DNA of 64,000 bases, taken from positions 1,550,001 to 1,614,000 of the forward strand of contig OZ245718.1 of NCBI GenBank assembly GCA_965227045.1. The letters are read 5' to 3'. Source of the DNA: UBA10649 sp965227045. Lineage in GTDB: Bacteria > Actinomycetota > Actinomycetes > S36-B12. Positions 57,908 to 64,000 of the stretch are shown here, in pieces. The position numbers and the translations under genes were made by a program. Positions within the stretch are counted from its first letter, which is position 1; each line of letters starts with the position of its first letter. The notes beneath the pieces are model-generated. The model worked only from the letters and a program-made list of their open reading frames with translations, was not told the origin of the DNA and ran no database searches.

Positions 57908-59197
57908 CTACTCCGAGCGCGAGGTGATGGGGTGGTAGTCGCGCAGGACCTCGCCGATGTACACCTGGCGAGGGCGGCCGATCTTGGTGTCCGGGTCGTT
58001 GATCATCTCGCGCCACTGCGCGATCCAGCCGGGAAGACGGCCGAGTGCGAACAGCACGGTGAACATGCGCGTCGGGAAGCCCATGGCCTTGTAGATCAGG
58101 CCCGTGTAGAAGTCGACGTTCGGGTACAGCTTGCGCGAGATGAAGAAGTCATCGGCAAGCGCGACCTCCTCGAGGCGAAGCGCGATGTCGAGCAGGGGGT
58201 CGCTGACATTGAGCTCGGCGAACAACTCGTGCGCCGTCTTCTTGACGATCGCCGCGCGCGGGTCGTAGTTCTTGTAGACGCGGTGGCCGAAGCCCATGAG
58301 CTTCACGCCGTCCTCGCGGTCCTTGACCTGGCGGATGAACGTGTTCACGCCGCCGCCCTGCGCGTGGATGTTCTGGAGCATCTCCATGACGGCCTGATTG
58401 GCGCCGCCGTGCAGAGGGCCGAACAGCGCGTTGATGCCCGCAGAAACCGACGCGAATAGGTTCGCGTGGGAGGAGCCGACCATGCGGACCGTCGACGTCG
58501 AGCAGTTCTGCTCGTGATCGGCGTGCAGGAGCAGCAGTTGGTTCAGGGCCTTGGACATGATCGGGTTGACGTCGTAGTTCTCCGCAGGGACGCCGAAGGT
58601 CATCCGCAGGAAGTTGTCGATGAAGCCCAGCGAGTTGTCCGGGTACAGGTAGGGCTGGCCCACCGACTTCTTGTACGCGTACGCGGCGATTGTCGGCATC
58701 TTCGCGAGCAGGCGGATCGTCGAGATCTCGACCTGCTGCGGATCGAACGGGTCGAGCGAGTCCTGGTAGAACGTCGAGAGTGCCGAGACGGCGGACGACA
58801 GGACCGGCATGGGGTGCGCATCGCGCGGGAAGCCGTCGAAGAACCGTCGCAGGTCCTCGTGGAGCATCGTGTGCAGTCTGATCTGGGTCTTGAACTCATC
58901 GAGCTGGTCCGCGGTCGGCAGCTCGCCGTAGATCAGGAGGTAGGACGTCTCGAGGAAGGTCGACTGCTCGGCCAACTGCTCGATCGGGTACCCGCGGTAG
59001 CGCAGGATCCCGGCGTCGCCGTCGATATAGGTGATCGACGAGGTGCACGAAGCGGTGTTGACGAAGCCGTGGTCGAGGGTCACCCGCCCGGTCTCCTTGA
59101 GCAGCGGGGCGATGTTGATTCCCGACTCGCCCACCGTGCAGGGCACCTCGGTCAGGGCCAGTTCGCCCTCGGGGTACTTCAGGACCACATCAGTCAC
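57908..59197 (-). CDS. gltA: Citrate synthase
   Basis: A 429-residue hexameric-type (type II) citrate synthase joining acetyl-CoA and oxaloacetate. LDHGFVNTASCTSSITYIDGDAGILRYRGYPIEQLAEQ is the N-terminal signature; LLHADHEQNCSTSTVRMVGSS contains the first active-site histidine, GPLHGGANQAVMEML the second, MGFGHRVYKNYDPRA the third, and FYTGLIYKAMGFP the CoA region. AGGAGG precedes the GTG. A 21-base palindrome lies upstream in the short gap to dapC. Confidence 0.96.
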   Translation of the reverse strand: MTDVVLKYPEGELALTEVPCTVGESGINIAPLLKETGRVTLDHGFVNTASCTSSITYIDGDAGILRYRGYPIEQLAEQSTFLETSYLLIYGELPTADQLDEFKTQIRLHTMLHEDLRRFFDGFPRDAHPMPVLSSAVSALSTFYQDSLDPFDPQQVEISTIRLLAKMPTIAAYAYKKSVGQPYLYPDNSLGFIDNFLRMTFGVPAENYDVNPIMSKALNQLLLLHADHEQNCSTSTVRMVGSSHANLFASVSAGINALFGPLHGGANQAVMEMLQNIHAQGGGVNTFIRQVKDREDGVKLMGFGHRVYKNYDPRAAIVKKTAHELFAELNVSDPLLDIALRLEEVALADDFFISRKLYPNVDFYTGLIYKAMGFPTRMFTVLFALGRLPGWIAQWREMINDPDTKIGRPRQVYIGEVLRDYHPITSRSE

Positions 59198-59222
59198 GTC
59201 AACCTCCTAGGGGGAGCGTACA

Positions 59223-59243
59223 GACCTGTGATCTACACAGGTC
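59223..59243. promoter_or_regulatory. Palindrome upstream of gltA
   Basis: GACCTGTG and CACAGGTC are perfect 8-base arms around ATCTA. It reaches into the dapC stop codon and lies 26 bases before the gltA start. TACGCT on the minus strand just downstream could be the gltA -10 box, so the palindrome would cover the promoter. It may also act as a hairpin ending dapC. Confidence 0.55.
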
Positions 59244-60333
59244 AGGCCCCCGTGAGGCGTCCGGGAACGGCGTCGATATGCGCGTCGGTTCCCGTCAGTG
59301 CGACCCGCACGTGGCGCTCGCCGGCCGCTCCGTAGAAGTCGCCAGGGGTGACGAGGATGCCGCGATCGGCAAACCATGCAACCGTCAGCCAGCACGGCTC
59401 GTCGCGCGTGATCCACAGGTACAGCCCCGCCTCGCCGTGGTCCACGCGGAAGCCCGCAGACTCGACGGCTGCGCGCAGCACGTCGCGGCGACGCGAGTAC
59501 CGGGTGCGCTGTGCGGCGACGTGCTCATCGTCGTTCCACGCGGCGATCGCCGCCGCCTGGACGGGCGCCGGCACCATCATTCCCAAGTGTTTGCGGACGG
59601 CGAGCAGGTCGCTGACCAGTGACGGGTCGCCGGCAACGAAGCCGAAGCGGTACCCGGCCAGATTGGACCGCTTCGACAGCGAGTGGACCGCGAGAACGCT
59701 GTCCTGGCTGCCGCCGCAGACGTCCGGGTGCAGGATCGACGACGGCTGCGCCTCCCAGCCGAGCTCGATGTAGCACTCGTCGCTCGCGACGATGACGCCC
59801 GTCGCGCGTGCCCACTCGACGATCTCGGCCATGCGAGACGCGGGCAGGACGGCGCCGGTGGGGTTGCCCGGAGAGTTCAGCCACACGAGTGAGGCGCCCT
59901 CGACGTCCTCGGGCTCGTCCGTGGCGATCGGCTCGGCGCCGGCAAGCAGAGCACCGACCGCGTATGTGGGGTAGGCAATGCGCGGGACGACGACTCGGGA
60001 CCCGGACGGGACGTTCAGCAGCCGCGGCAGGGAGGCGACGATCTCCTTGGAGCCGATCGCCGGGAGGATCGCCGAAGGCGCGATGTCGGCCCCGAGAGTG
60101 CGCTCGATCCAGGCCGAGCATGCCGCACGAAGGTCATCCCGGCCCGCGGTGGTCGGGTACCCGGGGGCGTCAGCAGCAGCGCTCAGCGCCTCTTGGATGA
60201 GTTGCGGGGTCGGATCGACGGGGGTACCCACCGACAGGTCGATGAGACCTCCGGGATGAGCCCGGGCGGTGTCGCCGAATGGTGCGAGGACGTCCCACGG
60301 GAAATCGGGTAGCCGATCGGCCAGCCGAGCCAC
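59242..60333 (-). CDS. dapC: N-succinyldiaminopimelate aminotransferase
   Basis: A 363-residue fold-type I PLP enzyme of the actinobacterial DapC group. LIDLSVGTPVDPTPQLIQEAL, YPTTAGRDDLRAACSAWI, AIGSKEIVASLPRLL, VWLNSPGNPTGAVL and HSLSKRSNLAGYRFGFVAGD with the PLP lysine are complete. It makes N-succinyl-LL-diaminopimelate, the substrate of DapE. The GTG at 60333 lies two bases after the ferredoxin stop; the fdxA-dapC order is the same in mycobacteria. Confidence 0.93.
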   Translation of the reverse strand: MARLADRLPDFPWDVLAPFGDTARAHPGGLIDLSVGTPVDPTPQLIQEALSAAADAPGYPTTAGRDDLRAACSAWIERTLGADIAPSAILPAIGSKEIVASLPRLLNVPSGSRVVVPRIAYPTYAVGALLAGAEPIATDEPEDVEGASLVWLNSPGNPTGAVLPASRMAEIVEWARATGVIVASDECYIELGWEAQPSSILHPDVCGGSQDSVLAVHSLSKRSNLAGYRFGFVAGDPSLVSDLLAVRKHLGMMVPAPVQAAAIAAWNDDEHVAAQRTRYSRRRDVLRAAVESAGFRVDHGEAGLYLWITRDEPCWLTVAWFADRGILVTPGDFYGAAGERHVRVALTGTDAHIDAVPGRLTGA

Positions 60334-60335
60334 GG

Positions 60336-60662
60336 TCAGTGCTCGTGCTCCTGCGGCGGCACGCTCGCGAGCAGCGGGGCATCGAAGTCGGAGGCTCCGA
60401 GCTTGGCCGCGCCGCCGGGCGAGCCGAGCTCGCCGAAGAACTCCGCGTTGGCCGCGGTGTAGTCCTTCCATTCGGCGGGGACGTCGTCCTCGTAGAAGAT
60501 CGCCTCGACGGGGCAGACCGGCTCGCAGGCGCCGCAGTCGACGCACTCATCCGGCTGGATGTACAGCATGCGGTCGCCCTCGTAGATGCAGTCGACCGGA
60601 CACTCCTCGATGCAGGCCTTGTCCTTCAGGTCCACACACGGGAATGTGATGACGTAGGTCAC
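60336..60662 (-). CDS. fdxA: Seven-iron ferredoxin
   Basis: A 108-residue 7Fe ferredoxin. CVDLKDKACIEECPVDCIYEG and YIQPDECVDCGACEPVCPVEAIFYEDDVP give the cysteines for one [3Fe-4S] and one [4Fe-4S] cluster in the FdxA pattern. GGAGG precedes the GTG. The C-terminal extension after residue 60 (FFGELGSPGGAAKLG) is usual in actinobacteria. It starts the dapC unit and is divergent from cysS. It serves as a low-potential electron carrier; the partner is not shown. Confidence 0.94.
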   Translation of the reverse strand: MTYVITFPCVDLKDKACIEECPVDCIYEGDRMLYIQPDECVDCGACEPVCPVEAIFYEDDVPAEWKDYTAANAEFFGELGSPGGAAKLGASDFDAPLLASVPPQEHEH

Positions 60663-60731
60663 CTGAGCCTCCGAATCAGTCAGCCGGGCACGGCTGCGGT
60701 CGCCGACCCGGCACAACTTACACAACCGCCC

Positions 60732-60737
60732 TACTCT
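60732..60737 (+). promoter_or_regulatory. Leaderless -10 box of cysS
   Basis: TACTCT is followed by six bases and the GTG at 60744. No ribosome site is present, so the mRNA likely begins at the start codon. Confidence 0.65.
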
Positions 60738-60743
60738 GGGCGC

Positions 60744-62165
60744 GTGCGCCTCTACGACACTCGCAAGAAGTCTGTCGTCGAGGTGTCCCCTGCCAGGAGT
60801 GGCGTCCTGAGCATCTACGCGTGCGGGCCCACGGTCTACCGCGATGCCCACGTCGGCAACATGCGCACCTTTCTCCTGACCGACCTCATCCGACGTACCG
60901 CCGAGCACGAGAAGCTGTCCACGATCGTGGTCCAGAACATCACCGACGTGGGTCACATGGCGGACGACACCGGCCTCGGCGATGTCGACGAGGGGCAGGG
61001 CGCCGGTGACGACAAGGTCCTGCGCCAGGCAGCGACCGAGGGCCGTTCCGCACTCGACATCGCACGCCACTACGAGGACCGCTTCCACCGCGACCTGTCG
61101 GCACTGAACATCCATCCGGCCGACCACTACCCGCGTGCGAGCGAGTCGATCGACCTGATGATCGATCTCATCAGCACCCTGATGGACACAGGTCATGCGT
61201 ATGTCGGGGGCGACGGCTCGGTCTTCTTCGATGCGCGCAGTTTTGCGAGTTACGGAGAGCTCAGCGGCAACCGGCTCGACGAGCTGCGGCCTGGGCATCG
61301 GTTCGAGGGCGGCGTCGATCCCGCCAAGCGCTTCCACGCTGACTGGGCGCTGTGGAAGCGGGCGCAGGACACCAGAACGCAACTGGTGTGGGACACGCCT
61401 TGGGGGGTGGGCTTTCCCGGCTGGCATACCGAGTGCAGTGCCATGAGCCTGTCGCTGCTCGGCTCGAGCATCGACATCCACACCGGCGGGATCGACCTTC
61501 GCTTCCCGCACCACGAGGACGAGCGCGCGCAGAGCAACAGCGTTGCGGGCACCGACGTGGTGAAGCACTGGGTGCACGGCGAGCACCTGCTGTTCGAGGG
61601 CCGGAAGATGAGCAAGTCGTCCGGCAATGTCGTCCTCGTCTCCGATGTCGCTGACGAAGGCATGGATCCACTGGCGCTTCGCCTTGCCTTCATGCAGCAC
61701 CGCTACCGCCAGCAGATGAACCTCACGTGGGACGGGCTGCGCGCCGCGGACGCGACCATCACTCGCTGGCGCGATCGCGTCGCAGAGTGGGCGACACACC
61801 GATCCGCGGCCATGCCGAACGCGGCGGTGGCGGAGGTCGGCAACGCCTTCAGCGACGACCTCGACACCCCGCGGGCAATCACGCTGCTCCGGGAACTCGA
61901 GAAGGACAGCGACGTGGCACCCGGCGCGAAGTTCGAGCTGTTCGCGCACGTGGACCGCCTGCTCGGACTTGATCTCGCGCGCATGGTCGGTCGCGAACCG
62001 GCACAGTCGCAGCCAGTGCCTACCCTCGTCAGCGCGTTGCTCGACCAACGAGCGGCCGCGCGCGCGGCGAAGGACTGGGCGGGTAGCGACCGAATTCGCG
62101 ACGAACTGGCTGCGGCGGGCTACACCGTGATCGACACACCCGCGGGCCAGCAACTGCAGGCCTGA
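60744..62165 (+). CDS. cysS: Cysteinyl-tRNA synthetase
   Basis: A 473-residue class I aminoacyl-tRNA synthetase. YACGPTVYRDAHVGNMRTFLLTD has the zinc ligand Cys27 and the HIGH variant HVGN (36-39). WHTECSAMSL and FPHHEDERAQS give more zinc and substrate residues. KMSKS is at 288-292. The C-terminal part, ending ALLDQRAAARAAKDWAGSDRIRDELAAAGYTVIDTPAGQQ, is that of CysRS, so this is not the shorter mycothiol enzyme MshC. GTG start, leaderless. Confidence 0.95.
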   Translation: MRLYDTRKKSVVEVSPARSGVLSIYACGPTVYRDAHVGNMRTFLLTDLIRRTAEHEKLSTIVVQNITDVGHMADDTGLGDVDEGQGAGDDKVLRQAATEGRSALDIARHYEDRFHRDLSALNIHPADHYPRASESIDLMIDLISTLMDTGHAYVGGDGSVFFDARSFASYGELSGNRLDELRPGHRFEGGVDPAKRFHADWALWKRAQDTRTQLVWDTPWGVGFPGWHTECSAMSLSLLGSSIDIHTGGIDLRFPHHEDERAQSNSVAGTDVVKHWVHGEHLLFEGRKMSKSSGNVVLVSDVADEGMDPLALRLAFMQHRYRQQMNLTWDGLRAADATITRWRDRVAEWATHRSAAMPNAAVAEVGNAFSDDLDTPRAITLLRELEKDSDVAPGAKFELFAHVDRLLGLDLARMVGREPAQSQPVPTLVSALLDQRAAARAAKDWAGSDRIRDELAAAGYTVIDTPAGQQLQA

Positions 62166-62169
62166 TCGA

Positions 62170-64000
62170 CTACGCGGGCTTGTTCGGCTTGCCCGGCTTC
62201 GTCGGCGACGGCGTGGCCGACGGATTCGAGAACGTGTCGTCGCTCGGCTTGGGCGTCGGCTTGGGGCTGGGCTTGCCTGTTGGCGAGGCGCTGGGCGATG
62301 CACCAGTCTCGTCGGGATTCTTGCCCGGCTTCTTGTCCGGCTTCTTGCCGCAGATCACTTCTGGTGCTGGCTTGTAGGTCGTCTTGATCGGCTCGCGCTT
62401 GACCTCCTTGCCATCCTGATAGAAGACCCGATCGACAACGATCGTGAATCCCTCGACCCCACCTTGGCCCAGGCACTTGTCGGACTTGTCGTAGATCGTG
62501 CTGAACTTCTTGATGTCGGTGCGGTTGCCGAACTCCGCCTCGATCTTGTCGTAGACCTTCGTTCCCCATAACGACACGGTGATCGAGGTGTTGGTTATCG
62601 ACGACGTGATGAACACGGCATTCGGGGTGTCGTTGCGGAACTTCATGTCGAACAGGCCCCACGCGACCGTCGCCTCGAGTCCAGGCTGGTAACGGGAGAT
62701 GTAGATCGAGTGCGCGATGTTCTGCACGCGCTCCATGCCCGAGAAGAATGCGGCAGTCCATGCGGTAGTCGCCGCTGTGGACACGCCACCGCCGAGCGCC
62801 TCGTCGAAGACGCCGCCCTCGCCGACGACGAAACCGACCGTGTAGCCGTTCTTCTCGGTGCGCTCCTTGATCGTGTCGTTGAGGGAGAACGTGTCTCCGG
62901 GCATCAACAGCGTGCCATTCATCCGACGGGCGGCCTCGCCGATGTTCTGCACGCGGTACGCGGCATACGGGAAGTTCTGCGTGAAGCCGCCGAGCTTCTC
63001 CGTCACGCCCAACTGCTTGGCCTGATCGGTCGTGAGCTTCGGCTCTCGCAACCCGACTGAGACAGTCACCGTTCTATCCGTCGCCGAGCCGTCGAGAACT
63101 GCCGACACCGCGCTCGCCAGTTCCTCGTCCGACACGCCCCGACCGACCTTGGACTTCACGACCTTCGGCTTGCCGCCCCGGATCTTGAAGGTCGCATTGC
63201 GACCCTTGATCTCGATGGGCTTGAGCTCCTTGCGGATCGCCTGATGCAAGATCGTGCCGTCGAGTGAAGGAACGAGGTTCCCGTCGACGGCCGTGTAACT
63301 GAGGGCGCGGCCTATTGCTGCGGCGGGGATCGTCGCCTTGACGGATTCGGCGTTGACCGTGACGGGGGCCGACACTGCTTCCTTCGCGGACGTCAGGGCT
63401 GCCTGCGCGGACTCCTCCGACACGGTCGGCTCGACCTTGACGACCGATGCCTGGATCGGCTTGCGGGGCAGCAGCAGGGCGTCCGTGAGCGCCATCGCGG
63501 TCGCGGCCTCGTCCAGAGCGCGACCCGCGATGCCGTCGGTCAGTTCGGGCTCGCCGTCGGTGACCGTGAGCACCGGCTCCACGGCCGCTACGTCGAGTGC
63601 ATCGGCGATGAGCTGCACCTGGGCGCTGAGCGCTGCCTCGTCGACGGCCGCGATCGCTGGCCACTGACCACCGCCCAGCATGCGGCTCACGAGCGAGAAT
63701 GGACTCCACGAGCGTCCATACGCCGGTTCCACCGAGGCGGCAGCGTCGAGCGAAAGACCGGCGTCGGCGGGCTTGACCACGAAGGTCTGGTCGAGGGCCG
63801 TGACGCGCAGCTTCTTGGACTCCCGCGGGCCCAGAGCCGTCGCGACCGCGGCCGCCGCCTCGTCCTGGGACATTCCGCCGATGTCGACGCCGCCGACCGT
63901 GGTCCCCGAGGCTGCGGTCGAGCCCGAACTCATCGCCATGAACAGATAGATGACGAACAGCAGGATCATCAGTGCGGCTGCCCCGACGATGATGCGGATG
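62170..64000 (-). CDS. VanW-domain membrane-anchored cell-wall protein, N-terminus outside window
   Basis: At least 600 residues are visible and the reading frame stays open to the window end, so the start lies beyond 64000. A membrane helix (ALMILLFVIYLFMAM) is followed by repeated PG_binding_4-type domains (GGVDIGGMSQDEAAAAVATALG), then a VanW domain (GTLLMPGDTFSLNDTIKERTEKNGYTVGFVV ... GGGVSTAATTAWTAAFFSG), then a lysine/proline/serine-rich tail (KPSPKPTPKPSDDTFSN). It is probably an extracytoplasmic peptidoglycan-linked protein; VanW function is not established. It is convergent with cysS, four bases apart. Confidence 0.88.
   Translation of the reverse strand, partial: IRIIVGAAALMILLFVIYLFMAMSSGSTAASGTTVGGVDIGGMSQDEAAAAVATALGPRESKKLRVTALDQTFVVKPADAGLSLDAAASVEPAYGRSWSPFSLVSRMLGGGQWPAIAAVDEAALSAQVQLIADALDVAAVEPVLTVTDGEPELTDGIAGRALDEAATAMALTDALLLPRKPIQASVVKVEPTVSEESAQAALTSAKEAVSAPVTVNAESVKATIPAAAIGRALSYTAVDGNLVPSLDGTILHQAIRKELKPIEIKGRNATFKIRGGKPKVVKSKVGRGVSDEELASAVSAVLDGSATDRTVTVSVGLREPKLTTDQAKQLGVTEKLGGFTQNFPYAAYRVQNIGEAARRMNGTLLMPGDTFSLNDTIKERTEKNGYTVGFVVGEGGVFDEALGGGVSTAATTAWTAAFFSGMERVQNIAHSIYISRYQPGLEATVAWGLFDMKFRNDTPNAVFITSSITNTSITVSLWGTKVYDKIEAEFGNRTDIKKFSTIYDKSDKCLGQGGVEGFTIVVDRVFYQDGKEVKREPIKTTYKPAPEVICGKKPDKKPGKNPDETGASPSASPTGKPSPKPTPKPSDDTFSNPSATPSPTKPGKPNKPA

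Noticed and set aside
60279..60743. In-frame extension upstream of cysS
   Set aside because: It overlaps dapC and fdxA on the other strand and precedes the conserved CysRS N-terminus. A leaderless GTG at 60744 fits.
60744..62165. Identification as MshC (mycothiol ligase) instead of CysRS
   Set aside because: The length of 473 residues and the C-terminal DALR-like and tail segments match CysRS; MshC is shorter and lacks this tail.
1..64000. CRISPR arrays, insertion sequences, tRNA or rRNA genes
   Set aside because: No regularly spaced repeats, transposase-like proteins, tRNA-like cloverleaf or rRNA segments were recognised on reading; a tRNAscan or Infernal run would be decisive.

Overview
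The window is high-GC DNA from an actinobacterium, most likely class Actinomycetes. The evidence is GTG and TTG starts, several leaderless genes with a TANNNT box six or seven bases before the start codon, actinobacterial-type DapD, DapC, FdxA, TatB, DUF3117 and LOG genes, and luciferase-like flavin oxidoreductases of the type that often use F420. Genus and species cannot be read from this sequence. No rRNA, tRNA, CRISPR array, insertion sequence or phage gene was seen.

Left part, about 1-46.5 kb: a dense catabolic region. It holds an alcohol dehydrogenase, a trimethylamine-dehydrogenase-like flavoprotein, a Rieske oxygenase, a plant-type ferredoxin, two luciferase-like oxidoreductases, eight short-chain dehydrogenases (SDRs), three FAD-dependent ketosteroid-dehydrogenase-like proteins, three SnoaL-like proteins, two VOC proteins, a DUF3237 protein, and a CoA module (acyl-CoA ligase, acyl-CoA dehydrogenase, enoyl-CoA hydratase, 3-hydroxyacyl-CoA dehydrogenase, fused isobutyryl-CoA mutase IcmF). 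Three TetR genes and one MarR gene sit between the units, and many genes overlap by 1-4 bases. The oddest content is three paralogous proteins of about 575 residues that look like the central and phosphohistidine domains of PEP synthase, rifampin phosphotransferase or phenylphosphate synthase but lack the ATP-grasp domain. Two of them lie beside phosphatase genes. The substrate of the region is unknown; a cyclic or branched compound degraded through CoA esters fits the gene content.

Sub-layout of the left part: 57-3065 (+) two oxidoreductases; 3142-4254 (-) orphan substrate-binding protein; 4520-6843 (-) phosphotransferase-like 1 and TetR; 6923-11068 (-) SnoaL, phosphotransferase-like 2, histidine phosphatase, Rieske oxygenase; 11199-12497 (+) PNPOx-like and SDR; 12574-17436 (-) a six-gene overlapping unit including TIM-barrel, ThuA-like and luciferase-like proteins; 17554-19570 (+) ferredoxin, double SnoaL, SDR; 19577-22852 (-) acyl-CoA ligase, SDR, luciferase-like; 22972-30240 the acyl-CoA module, with the TetR pair and IcmF; 30228-36021 FAD proteins, SDRs and hydratase; 36010-46567 (-) a long unit starting with a glycerol-kinase/GlpA-like module and continuing through phosphotransferase-like 3.

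Right part, about 46.5-64 kb: housekeeping genes whose neighbourhood resembles the dapD/dapE, htrA/tatB and mrp region of Mycobacterium tuberculosis. In order: EamA transporter, MgtE-N/CBS protein, DUF1003 protein, Mrp, TatB, HtrA-like protease, O-methyltransferase, DUF3117 protein, SRPBCC protein, DivIVA-like protein, LOG protein, YceI, DapE, DapD, SRPBCC protein, citrate synthase, DapC, FdxA, CysS, and a VanW-domain protein that runs off the window. DapC, DapD and DapE supply the succinylase branch of diaminopimelate/lysine synthesis. The sigE-rseA pair found between the methyltransferase and htrA in mycobacteria is absent here.
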